In this document: positions 23,664 to 35,887 of the stretch, in pieces
How positions within the stretch are numbered: the stretch's first letter is position 1
How the letters are laid out: each line of letters begins with the position of its first letter
Source of the DNA: Dryococelus australis
Taxonomy: Eukaryota; Arthropoda; Insecta; Phasmatodea; Phasmatidae
DNA length: 64,000 nt
Direction of reading: 5' to 3'
Assembly (NCBI GenBank): GCA_029891345.1
Contig: CM057009.1
Span: 229,422,620-229,486,619, forward strand
Program-made: the position numbers and the translations under genes
The notes under the pieces: model-generated
Databases searched by the model: none
What the model was told of the DNA's origin: nothing
Seen by the model: the letters and a program-made list of their open reading frames with translations, nothing else

Positions 23664-25812
23664 GTGGCTTCATGTCTTCAGGTACGACAATTCCAGTCAG
23701 AACCTATGACTTGCCTTTCTGTTGGTCGTCCGAATAAAAGTAATGAACTGAAATTGGACATAAATAACAAAGTTGTTTGGGGCTGTTTATCAATATGCAT
23801 AGGACATGTGCCTCTAGAAGAATTGCTGAGTGTTGCTGACATTTCTCCTATGGGCCCCGATTGATTTTCCAAACATGAGAAAATAATAGAAAATGTATGT
23901 CAAGAGGTATTACAGCAACAGACGGATGAAGCCGCGAAGGAAGAGTGGAAACTAGCCAAAGACAGTGGGAGAGTAATTACTGAAGATTTTGTAAAATATG
24001 AACTGACCACTGCAACAGTTGATGGTGGCTGGAGTCAGAGGTCATATGGTCACCGATATTCAGCTAAGTGAAGATGAGCAGTTATTATTGGTTATTATAC
24101 AAAGAAAATATTGTATCTGGGTGTAAGAAATAAGTACTGCTCCGTTTGCACACGAGCAGAGAGAGAAAAGAAAGAACCGACAGCTCACATATGTTACAAA
24201 AACTGGAATAGCTCATCAATTGCAATGGAGTCCGATATTATTGATCAGGGATCCTTTTACTGTGAGGAGGTGAACAAACTTAGGTTAGAAAAATTCGTAG
24301 GCGATGGTGATTAAAATGTGCATTCGACAATTATTAGTAAGGTTTCGTATGGTAGGAATGTGCAGAAGTTGGAATGTGCCAACCATGTTATTAAGAATGA
24401 AGAAGAATTTGTATGCAATGGCAAAAGGAAAATCAGCTAAGTATCTTAGTAAGTCTAAGATACAATCCATATGACGTTGTGCACGAGGATGTATAAAATA
24501 CAACAAAGGAAATCTCGAGACTATGATGGCCGATCTCATAAATGTGCCAAACCATGTCTTTGGTAACCATACATTATGTTGTCAAGAAAATTTGTGACAG
24601 ATCTGGCAAAAAGGTACAGTCTTGTGCCCTTGATTCTACTCCTTGTGAAGTTATTACAGGAATTAGAGTTCTGGTCCACAAAGTACGCTCAAAACCACAT
24701 GCACTTCTCATGGACTGGACAAGCAACAATGCAGAAATGTGTATGTCATTAGTGGCAAGAATAGTTGGTGGGAACCAGATAAATCATTCTCAGCAAGTTT
24801 CATATTCCCGCAGAACAGCAGGCACAGGTTTGAGTTTCCAGCTACGCTATAAATGGCACAACGACATGTTTAAAAGAGTTACTGGACGCAGCCCTGGAAT
24901 TACCGTCAAGTGATTGATGGCAAAAAGGAAGAAGCAACAAGCTATTAAGAAGAATATTAAATATGAGTGCATGTGTGATTTCAAAAGTGCATGCGTTACC
25001 TTACAGGAGTTATGGGCCCCTTGCAACTAAGCCTCCTGCTGCGGGCATGGAGCTGGAATTGCTGACAGAATCTGTATTGAAGAGCATACAAGTCAAACAT
25101 TCAGAAAGGTATATGCTCGAGTCTCAAACGAGACAGCAAGTTAACAGTGAACTATGGGTCAAAGAACGAAGACAATGACTAACTGCATCATATTTTGGAC
25201 CTGTGTGTAAAATGAGAGAACACACATTTTGCTGCTTCACAATAGAAGAGATTGTGTACGGAACTACATTGTCAGTTTCAGCTGTGGTACATGGCACAGC
25301 TAATGAAGGGGTCGCTATTTCGCAGTATGAAGAACTCACAGGAAATACTGTCCAGAAATGCGATCTTTTCATTGACACAGAACACTGTTTCCTTGCCGCC
25401 ACTCCTGACGGCACTGTAGGCGATAATGGAATTCTCGAAGTCAAGTGTCCATATTCTGCCACGAATATCTGCCAGAGCTGAAAACTTTTCTCTGCACTTG
25501 ATCGGATGGAAATTGCAGTTAAGTCGTTCACAGGGTTTTTTCTTTCAGGTTCAGGGTCAACTCCATGTTACTGGACGTTCGTGGTGCGACTTCGTTGTAT
25601 GGACATTGAAGGGCATCTCCATTGAAAAAATTGCAAATGATGACAAGTTTTGGGAAAGTAAAAAATGATTGCAAAACACACTCTATTTTACTATTGCTGT
25701 CTACTGCCGAAACTAGCAGATCCCTGCCGTCCTAGAAGGCAAGCGATTCGTGAGCCTTCATACATAACAGATGCACAAAGTGCTTCAAAGAAACGCAAAA
25801 ATGAATAAAATT
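23664..25812 (+). pseudogene. Mutator-like transposase fused to YqaJ nuclease, copy 1
   Basis: Plus-strand frames read as a Mutator-like (MULE) transposase of the animal type carrying a C-terminal YqaJ (PD-(D/E)xK) domain. In order: 'VVWGCLS' (about 23773); 'KHEKIIENV'; the first catalytic Asp block VDGGWSQRSYGHRY (about 24018-24060); a zinc-like KYCSVC...CYKNW (24130-24210); GDGD (24302-24313); 'MSLVARIVGG' and 'WHNDMFKRVTGRSPG' (24743-24900); YqaJ at about 25185-25670 with 'CDLFIDTEHCFLAATPDG' (Asp 25407) and E-V-K (25437-25445), then QGQLHVTGRSWCDFVVWT. MULE transposases cut and paste DNA; the YqaJ role in these fusions is unproven. Stops at 23862, 24069 and 24314 and several frameshifts make it a pseudogene. 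The YqaJ core triad looks intact although the frame is broken. Confidence 0.85.
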
Positions 25813-28800
25813 ACTTTGAGTACACTGCAATAACTCTTACATGTATGGTAAATTACCTATGTTGTGTATATTGTCACTGAACTACGATAATGATCATTAT
25901 TTTACTGTACTTGCATGGCTAGATACTGAAGTATGCATAAGTAATGTAATAATATTTGTGCTGTTCCTATCGAGTAACAGTAACTTGCTTTTGTAACAGT
26001 AACTTGATTTTATGGATAGATTTTTTTATTTCGATAGTGATGGCGGCTAAGATTTTACAACTGGTTCAGTTGAAACAAAGATAATAAAGTTAGTGGTTGA
26101 ACTGTAAATAGTATAAATGAAATAATTGTTTAAATTTTTATATTAAGTTATATTTGTCCATCAGATTTCATGTTACAGTACTACTGAGAGAAGAATAAAT
26201 GTTTATTGAAATGTGGTTGTGCATCTTCTTAGAATGGTATTGTTAAATTTTTTCTGTACTGTTCGGTAATTTGCTAAACAGATAAATATTATACTGTGAT
26301 GCAAGCTAATTGTGGTGGTGTCATGATTGCACATCGTTCAATTTTTATCTCTATAATGTTTAAAATTTTATGACTATTTAATTGTATTTTTAAATACGCA
26401 ATATTGTACTTGTATTGTTACCATGAAAATTTATTTTTAAAGTGTTACAAAGAGTTACTTGTCAGAAAATTATGTTACAGTTGTACTACAGTACATTTGT
26501 AATTTTAACATTTTTTTTGTAATTTTACATATATTTAGTGTAGAAGAGAGACACATTACAAGTGTAAAAGTACATCAAACATTGGCAGAGACTCTGCTTG
26601 CTCTATATATATTCCTTTGATATAATAATAACTTGTTTCACTTACTAGTATTTTTAAATATCGTAAGTTATTTGTCATAATATTTACAATGCATAGCCGA
26701 ATTACAGAGATCAAATTAATTTTATATGTGTATATACATATAGCAAATTCTGTCTTTATGAATTAAAAAATCTTTTCAAGTTCTGTGTATGTGTGTATAT
26801 CACACTACTTATTTCGTACACTAATAGCATACTGTACTACAGGGAAATATTACATTTATCGTATTATGAAAAACATCAGGCATTATTTATATTTTACATA
26901 GATAAATGTAGATGTAAAAGTAAAAAAAATTGGGAATTTATGACTTTACTGAAATCAAATGCCTTGAAATATCAAGACGATTTAGTAACCTATGTCGGAC
27001 AAAAGTAGGCCACCTTAAAAAAAATGTAGCTTTCCTTGATCGCGAAATAGAAATTCGCAGAAATAAAGTAATACATTTATAGCATAACATCAGTGGCACA
27101 AACTATAAATAACTGGTGCAAGTAATGTGCTTCAGAAGAGTTTGCCTTCCTACCACTAAGTTACCCATGATAGTTCCCCTCAAACTGCAGATCATTTACA
27201 CAAGAAGCAGGGGAAAGGAAAAAATCCAACAAATTAGGTTACTCGAAACAATAAATAGAAAGCGACGGTTTAGGTAGCAGCTTCTGTTCACTTGTTTCTA
27301 ATGTGCGGTTTTCATTGGTTGTGCTTCATTATTCATGTTTTTATGTTGTAAGAAATTTTATTTTCAAATCACTGAAAGAAGTACAATACATCTGCAATCT
27401 TCCTTTAATAAACAATCTGTATAGCAACGAAATACTTATATATAAAAATTTCCCTGTGACAGTCAATTTCATTTTATCGCACCTTGATAAAATATGCAAA
27501 AAAAACTATCCATAAGAGACTATTGGAATTACATAATTTCGTTTCCTGATGGATTCGTGAACCATCTATTTTTCATTGTCCTGGTTACTAAAATCACACG
27601 AACTACTTTCCTTGATATGCAAGATGGAAAAAATTGCATAGATCTACTGACTATGCATTTCGCTTTTATTCTTTGCTTAGAACTCAATAACATGTATTAA
27701 TTTACTATCCTTTGTAGAACACGAAAATATAAAATCTTTCACTATCACCGGAAAGCTGGTAAACTAAGGGAATTACTACGATTTCCTTGACTTGTTCTAA
27801 GTTTTACACCATCTAATGTAAATGAAATAGTTATGAACATTTACTCTTCCCATCCCAAATACGACACACAAATGCAACTGCTAGTCTAGTATTCGTTAGC
27901 GAACTATTCGGAGCAAATAATAACCTTATTTAGACAAAACTTGCAACTACTGTGGAAAAAAAGATGTACTATTGTTCACATTTTTTGTTCACCTGCAGAA
28001 ATAAATCGTTGATATTATCGTTAGATTTTTGAACCAAAAAAAGGAGAAGGCAGTACCTAACACAAACGATTGTTTCCAAAAACGAAACAAGAAAAATAAG
28101 AGAACCAAGCAATCTTTAAATATCTGGTAACCAGGGAACCATAGCAAACAACCGCATGCAGAAATCAGTGTTTTCAACTTCTTTGCTCGCACGGTGGCAC
28201 TATTCATCAGTACTGTCACTTCAGGCAGAACTCAGCTGTGAGTCATCCTGTTTGGTAAGTAAAAGTCCCTCACCCTCCATCAAACTTATTCGCCGCGGCT
28301 ACAATGCACTGCTTTCCCGGTAGCTGTCCTTGCGGACCAGTCTGGGTAACTCCCATGCAAGGCCTTAAGAGTCGGAGGGACTTGGCCGAAAATACGCGAT
28401 TTTCTCCCCGGAAGATATGGGGTACATGGTTGTTGCTATGCCCATTTTGCACGCACTCCATCGAGGATGGGTGTCTGTCAAACCAGCAGGTGTGAGGGTA
28501 GCTGATGACTTATTGCTTTAAACATCAACTCGTCTCTATTGGTCAATATCCTGGCTGTTCCCGTGTACCTGAACATGCATGAATAACTTGTCTGGGACCC
28601 GCTTTGAGTGAGGTAGTTTTGTTATGCGAATCTCAGTTACAAATTACTTAGTGGGAATAGCGAACGTGTGACAAACTGAAAGTTTCCTTGTAAATGGTTT
28701 TCAAACAGTCAATATTCGTTATGAAATGTCTTAAAAAGATTATGCAATATACACCAAAAATAAATTTGTAGTTATTATTTTTTAATACTTATTGTGTATC

Positions 28801-29844
28801 TATTTTTGAGCTGAATTTATAATTGCATAAATAAATCTAGAAACATTGTAATGGTCATTTAAACACTTTGATAGAGTACATTAGTTATGCATGTTGATAA
28901 AGCATTTGGGAGAAGGATAGAGGAACCTTGGATAAAATCAAATGGCAATAATTTTAGTAGTCATGTTTTGCTTAGCAAGGAAAAGGTTTAACCTTTTTTT
29001 TTTTTTTTTTTTTGTTTTTAAAGGCCAAAATTTTTAAATCCCAACTTTTATAAAATAAAAGTTATTAAAAAATCCCACATTATAAATATTTTCACATTCT
29101 AAAGCAACTATGCATATAATGGATATAATGAATGAAAAAATGCCATCCTTCTCAATGAAATTTTTTAAATTTGTATCAATTACTTTTCTATAATTCATAT
29201 ACACCGTATATTTGTTATCACCTTACTTTCTTTCCAGTTTACATACACAAGCGAATTGGAAAACTCAGTTAGTTCCTGAAAGAAAAAGTAGCTATCACTT
29301 CAGAAATACTGAAACAACAAACAAATTAAGCATGACATTTGGGACATATGACTCTGATTAATTTTGTACAGCACGTTCTTCTATTTATAAACCACAATTT
29401 CAATATAAAATGTTGTAGCCACTGAACAGACAAATTACAATTTAAATTTGAAATAGTGTAATGATCATTACAAAATGCATTTGAAATGTTAACATAATAT
29501 ACATTTTTTGAAATAATTGATATATAATATATATGATTAATATGCATAGATCACATTGCTTAATATGAACTATTATCACAGCATATAACTGTAAAAATAT
29601 TTTGAAATTATTCCAATGCTTGAAGAAATCAAATGACTCCATTTTACAATCTGGAAATAAATTCAATTCTTCCTATGTGGATTCTTGAAACTTACTGAAT
29701 TGCTTTTCTCTTTCTCTCATTTTCAGTAATGTATGCAGGGTTTCTTATAGGCATTGACAGTGTAAACCTTGGGTCAATTAACTTCGGAAGTAAGAAGTTT
29801 TTATAAAAAATTTCCAGTTTTGGTATCATTTTTTTGTTCCGCGA
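25813..29844. other. AT-rich DNA between the two Mutator-YqaJ copies
   Basis: No gene is recognised in about 4 kb. Positions 28255-28660 are GC-richer and contain cttaagagtcggagggact (about 28364-28382), whose reverse complement occurs at 39851-39869. A T20 run lies at 28994-29013. Terminal repeats of either flanking MULE could not be identified by eye. Confidence 0.45.
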
Positions 29845-31540
29845 ATTCATAATTTCTTTCCATTCTTTAAATTCTTATTCGTAGTGGTATCCAGAGGCCG
29901 AACAGACAATGTTTTCTGCGAGTAACATGTAATTGCCCTTGCACTTGTAGGTGAAAACCATGATTTTTTTTCATGTTTCAGATGTTTCTTGACTTGCCAA
30001 AATTCCATGCCGTGACTCTTTTTCTGTATTGCCTCTTTGAGTGTCATGAGAGGCGGACGATGTGCACCTAATTTCTTCAATTCCGTCATCTCCTACAAAC
30101 CCATCTAGGGTGGCACCGAAGTAAGAAATGTCCGGATCAATAAAAAGTCCACAGTCTAAAATGGTTAATTTTAGTTCTTGCTCCGTCGCTTCCTTTGAAA
30201 GTTTTTAGTTATCCCTTTCGGAATTTATTGCTTTGATATAAATTGTGCTGTATAATGTACTCTTTACTGTAGATTTACAACTCGTGTATGGTTTCATGTT
30301 ACATATTCGTCCGAAATGTGATGCTGTAAGTATTTTCCATCTTCTCTCTTTCCACTCCCCACTTTCTCTTTTCATTATGGTTGCCCTTTTGACACTGTTT
30401 CTCACTTTCTGTCATTTGCAAAGAGTCTAGAAGTTCTCTTCATTTTCAATTGAAAGTCTGTGGATCCATATCCAGTTTTTCTGCATTGGTGCCACAGAAG
30501 TTATCTGAAACCGCCCGGCGGAGTAAAGGCTTACGGCACTTCTTCAGTAATGCCTTTCTTTTGGCCTTACTTGCTACAACTATAGTTCTGTGTCTGTATT
30601 CCATAATTTTATAGTATTTTCCCGGGCTTTGTTTGTACATTGTTTTATGTAACGTATACTATGGCATCCCCGTATTGTGTTTTACAACTGCTCCTGTGCA
30701 TCTGCCAGTGTAAAATCGTCTAATAGAAAAATTTATTCTCTTTCCACCAACAAATTTTGCTACTGCCGAATTGTAGTGTTATGTGGGGTTTGTTGCACAC
30801 TTTGTGGATTAAACGTCTGCTGTTGTTGCTCATCTATCTTACTACACCAGATATCTTATCATGCAGACCACTTTTAAGGAGCTCTGGCACATAATTACGA
30901 TCAGTACCATCTGACTTACAAAAGTAGCCTCTATCCGAGCAGAGAGAATGATCGCAAAATATATGGCTTGTACTGTTCAAGAGGTCTTTCCGTAATTCTT
31001 CAACTTTTTTATGCAGTGGGCATTATTCTTGCCGCCTGTGTTCTACAGCTTTGATAACAGCTGTTCTGAATCGAATAATACTGTCACCAAGCTTCTTGCT
31101 TATGACAATGTCATCAATCTGTTTATTTATTTTAGTTGCAATGTCCTTAAATTTATTACAGAAATTACGCAGAAGATGATTTCTGCACTCAATTTTTTCG
31201 ACGGTAATATTTTTTGTAAGGATGCGCGTCCAAAACTCTTTTGTATACATTACTGTCACCATCAGCAATTAGTTTCGTATATTTTATACCATACATTTCT
31301 TCACTCTGGCGGAAACATTCAACATTTACCGCGGCTTCCATACTTGATGAACTTTGGTTTTCCTCCCAGTTCTTGAAGCATGTGTGCGGCTTCGGAGTTT
31401 TCCCTAATGCTGCAGCACGGCAACAGGTTGTACAGTACTTGTTTTTTACTAAGAAAAAAGAACTTTTTCAGTTCTCAATCCTACCATCGCAGAGTGTAAA
31501 ACCATATGAACAAGTATTATTTGCGAACGAGAATTGAATA
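29845..31540 (-). pseudogene. Mutator-like transposase-YqaJ, copy 2 (core and C-terminus)
   Basis: On the minus strand, from 31540 down: 'VGLRTEKVLF', then KNKYCTTCCRA with HTCFKNWEENQ (about 31330-31440), LIADGDSNVYKRV (second catalytic Asp region, about 31240-31290), and VEKIECRNHLLRNFCNKF (about 31130-31200). Further down come 'RNYVPELLKSGLHDKISG' (about 30840-30900), 'SPGKYYKIM' (about 30600-30635), and the YqaJ start 'RRWKILTASHFGRICNM' (about 30290-30345). Then 'CGLFIDPD' and 'ATLDGFVGDDGIEEIRC' (about 30070-30160). The YqaJ motif has LDG for PDG and E-I-R for E-x-K, so the nuclease lysine is lost. Stops and frameshifts are frequent. It aligns with copy 1 domain by domain but is clearly divergent. 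Its N-terminus appears to be at 35100-35887. Confidence 0.85.
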
Positions 31541-34500
31541 ACATTGATTAGGCAATTAAAAATTTAATTCATATTTGCATATCTTAAGTTATGCCAATAA
31601 AACCATGTATATTCATTAGTGAAAACATTAAGGTTAATAACCTCGCTTTGTGCTTATGATAATGTAGTAAATTTATAGAAATGTTTTTGTGTATCATATT
31701 GTACCCTCATATCGTGTGAAACTGTCGAAGTAATGAGAGTTTACAACCGTTAACTGCGGTTTGCGTTCCAAACACAAAATCCATTTGCTCAAAGGTTTTG
31801 GCGGGAAGCTGCAAATATAGTTACTCTTGTTAAAGCTTTATAGGTTTATTTAGCACTTGCGCTAAGAATAGAGTTCATTGTATCAGTTGTAATTAATAAT
31901 GACGTGTTCATTAATTAGTTTTTGACCGTGTTTACAACAATGAGTTTGTAATCAGTTTGGTTCGAAAATCTACTTAAAAATTAAATTACTGAATTTCGTT
32001 AATACTGGCAGTTATATTGACACACAAATACATTTTATGAAATATTACTTATGGAAGATGTCTCACAAATGATTGAATCATGAGTAAATTTCAACTTTCA
32101 TTTAGTCGACTCGCTAAATGGTAAACTTTTGGGTACAAAACTATACGCTAGAAAGTTACGCTTATTTTCCTTTGGTGTAAATTCTTTTCGACAATGTTGC
32201 ATGGACTACAGGTGGGATATAACCACAGTTACGCCATTCTATAGATGGTAATTTATCGCGAAAATGTCGGAAATCATGATAGGTCTCACCGTCTTATACG
32301 CATGTCTGCAACATTTATTTCCTACTGGCTACAGTACGGGCGAGAAATAGTTTCCTTTTTTTGGCTTGCCCAACGAGGCTTTTGCTTCTCTGACACTGAA
32401 TCTACTTGATTCGCTTAAAATGAAAACATATTTTTTGGTGACCATCTTTACCTGAAAGATTTTCGCCATAAATAACTATTTCTAGTCGTACTGAATAATT
32501 GTGTAAAATTTATTTTAAAAATTTTCGCATGCATAGCCTCTATCATTTTCTGGACATATGCGCAATAAAAAGAGGTATATTCCAAACACATCCAGACTGC
32601 ACAAAAACGATGGCACGTAAAATTAGTTTTTAAAACAACTCGCAAAATTGTCTTAAAATAAACATTTTCCGATCAACAGTCACGTCCGTGATCTTTCACG
32701 GATCAAACATTTACATATTCGCAAGAAATGATAAATGACTAGAAATTTACTGGGTTTTATGTCTGAAATTATAGATAAAAGTGTAAATTTGAACATTCAG
32801 CTGCATCAAGTGCAACACACTCAAAAATATTACGTTTCGATGCATTGCAAGGTGTTATTGCGATGGAATGTAAAATGTTGCTAGTAATTATTTTACAAAA
32901 AATGGCAATTTTAATTCTGAAAAATTATAATTATAATATGCGTAGATTGAATTTGTCATGCACTTTGCCATGCTCTTAAAAAAACACAGATTCAAGAATA
33001 GAGAATTCCATGTAATTAGCGACACTGTAAACGAAATTCTGGACAACAGCATGACAAGGAAGGTTATTACTTGCAATGCTCAGTTACCTGAACATTATTT
33101 TCACATAAAAGGCGCAGCGGAAAAGTACTATAATTAGTTAATTTTTAATTTAATTTGTGATTTCTGAATCACAGTAGTCTACACACTTTAAACTAAAACG
33201 TGTTGTCTCTAAATAAAAGCACTAAGTATAGAGTGTGACGTTTTTATTTACATAAACGCTACATCAGCTTTTAGGTAGAAACGTAGTCCACTGACATAAA
33301 AAAAACAATTTCATCCTCACGTCTTTCAAAATATAATTTTTAACTAAATGTTTCGCCGTTCAAGTTAGCCTGTACGTTTCTCAAATTCTGTAGAATTTCT
33401 ATATGCATACTACCATTTTCGTTCTGTTTTCCAAATTGCCTGTTTGTGTGATTTTATATCGTGCCTTATCCACTTAGATGAGGTATTACAATAGTCTATA
33501 ATTTTTCCAGCACTGTGACGTCCAGGATTTCTGATATCACAAAATTCTAAAACAATTCGCAGCTAGCATGAGGACCACAGTGCCGCTAAATACGTAATAA
33601 ACCACATATATATGATGCTTCAACATGAAACACACGTATTTCAATTTATACTTCCATTGTTTTCGTGTATTCATGCAATGCGCCCGTTAATTCATCCGTA
33701 CTTACTTCTTACGTCTTTAGCCACGCATTATATACTAAGGTAGGTCTGTATAAGCCTACTACAGTAGAAAACGCCTATAACATTTCTCAAGGGGATAAAA
33801 CGTTAAATACAGGAAAACGTTATAAGCATTAATTGGCAGAGTGTATCTACAGCACGTACTCGCCCACAAAGTACTTTAATTTAAATTCTTTATCAGTAAA
33901 AACAAGAAGGCTTTTGTAGCTTAAATTCGCTCAAAATATTTTCTAAACAAAAACTAGAAAAATATGACAAACTACAAGAGTGTTAAATATTAATTAGTTA
34001 TCTGTATACAAGTGTTCCACAAAAATATGATTGTTATTGACTTTGTCTTATTTATTGTTACCACGTGTAAATAGTTACGCATGTGAAAAAAAAAATTCTT
34101 CAAGTGCACACTTCACATTCAAAACAGAGTAAAATGTTAGAAATCTCGTCACACTTTGATAAACTTTGTTGTTATGCCTTTATGGAGGAAATAAGAATAA
34201 TAAAATGTTAAATGCAGGAAGAAAACACCAACCTTTATGGAAAAATGTTGGCGCAATGAAATAGCACTGTTATCTTCAGGAATGTTAAAACGGGGTTTTA
34301 CTGTGTATCTAAAAATTCACATTTACCACACACAGCACGGGCTCGCATATGCAAATGTATATGTGTGTGTATATATAAAGGTTTTTTTAACTGCCCGAAG
34401 GCAGGTAAGAACATTGAAGACAGCATTAGTACGTGCCCAAGGGCAACCAAACTGTATCCATCCCAAGGTGGAAGCTGAAAAAAAAAACATTGCCATTATT

Positions 34501-34904
34501 GACCAGCTCAAAGCCACTGGCCGGCTTTGGCAACTCACATTACGATGGCGGTAGAAAATAGTTCTCATGTTATATTGTAATTTTAGTTTCCCTGCTTCAA
34601 TGCTCTTTAATATAGTAATACAGTAATGTATGAGCATGCACATGAAAAATTCTGGTAGTCACATAAAACATTAATTAATTGTTACAGTGTCGCAGATAAA
34701 ACGCACCAAGTTACCTGTGTTGAGCAAGATTGCGGTCGCAGTGGTGGCTGGATACACAACCAATCCTATCTCCAAAGCGCGCGAAAGGCGGATAAATAAT
34801 AAGCTGCCACCTTGGAATGGCTATATTATCAGCAAGGAGATCCTGCAGTCGTTTGCCAGTGCCTTGTAGTGTATGACGGTAAAAGGACAATACAACACCC
34901 AGTT
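31541..34904. other. Sequence separating the two halves of Mutator-YqaJ copy 2
   Basis: About 3.4 kb without a convincing gene. Two short plus-strand frames (34237-34554, 105 residues; 34687-34869, 60 residues) have normal composition but no recognised domain. The stretch may be an insertion or an intron relative to the flanking minus-strand transposase parts. Confidence 0.4.
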
Positions 34905-35025
34905 ACTAACCAGGGAAGGAAATTTTCCAATTACAAAAAATTCCCCTGTCAGGAATCGAACCCGACACCCTTTGCCTCCGAGGTCACGCATCAAAACAAC
35001 GGGACCAACCACCCACCCAACACAC
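34905..35025 (-). mobile_element. tRNA-derived SINE fragment, reverse orientation
   Basis: The plus strand carries ggaatcgaacc (34952-34962), the complement of a perfect B box, ggttcgattcc, within 'gggtgtcgggttcgattcc' on the minus strand. Upstream on the minus strand, 'gcgtgacctcggaggcaaa' is a poor A-box candidate. The tail on the minus strand is AT-rich. A functional tRNA is unlikely because no matching acceptor stem is evident. Confidence 0.5.
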
Positions 35026-35099
35026 ACTCTTGCACGCGCGCGTAAAGTCCACAAAAAAACAGACAGATTAGTGTTCCAACACCTTGCGGATTTTCTCGG

Positions 35100-35887
35100 C
35101 TACCCTTCATGTACTATTTCATTGCCAAGCAATAACCTGTACTTAGCAATACCGACAGGGCACTGTAGTTGGTCCTGTATGAACGTTTTCACCAACTTGC
35201 ATCTGCGATGACAGTCATTACTGGTAATCCATTTCTATCAATATCACCAGCAGCAACAGCCGAACGATCTTCTTCTGCGGCAAGCTTCATTTCGTTCACG
35301 GCAGTAGCTTCCCACCCATCACACACATCGTCATGATATTTACGAAATGTCTTGGCTGAAATGGTTGGTATGTTCATAGCCGACATAATCTCAAGTTGTG
35401 CATGTCCTCCGCCAGTAGACATTGTCCCGCACAGTGCGCCCCTGTTCACATCCATTACTGGACTGTCTTTTTCGGTATTTACAGGGAGTTCTACATTACA
35501 CATTTTGCATTTAAAAATAAAGCAGCTCCTCAGTCCGTATCTCTTCTCACGCACAAAGCTCATATCTCGAAAACCACAACCTATTGGACTATGGGAGTCA
35601 AGTGTTTGAAGGTTGCTAACAAAGTGAGATATATCGACAACTCGGCGCCCATGTGTCTGAAAATTATAGTGGGTTGTGATAATTAATTGTTCACTGTGTG
35701 AAGTTGCGGTTTCATTATTAGATACACTTGTGTGACTCGATAGTTTCTTCAGATGTCTTATTGTCTGTTTCGGCTGGAGTAAACACATTATACACGGTGT
35801 CTGGCACATGGTCACCATCACATTTTTCATTCTGGATTGGTTCTGTCTTTTCCCTGAAATCCAAAAAGAAATATTACAAAATACCAA
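35100..35887 (-). pseudogene. Mutator-like transposase-YqaJ, N-terminal part (probably of copy 2)
   Basis: A 232-residue open frame (35189-35887) carries N-terminal landmarks of the same family: 'GRRVVDISHFVSNLQTL', a CKMCNVE cysteine pair (probable zinc ligand), 'GTMSTGGGHAQLE', 'MNIPTISAKTFRKYH' and 'AAGDIDRNGLPVMTVIAD'. It ends at DASW, the first catalytic Asp block, where a TGA replaces the usual Ser codon. Reading on gives 'KRSYRTNYSALS' before similarity stops near 35110. Copy 2 resumes at the next protein block ('GLRTEKVLF') near 31530 on the same strand. The two were therefore probably one gene split by about 3.4 kb. Two separate fragments remain possible. Confidence 0.8.

Noticed and set aside
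35189..35887. 232-residue frame as an intact host gene
   Set aside because: It ends exactly at the first catalytic block of a Mutator-like transposase with a stop in place of Ser; it is an N-terminal pseudogene fragment.
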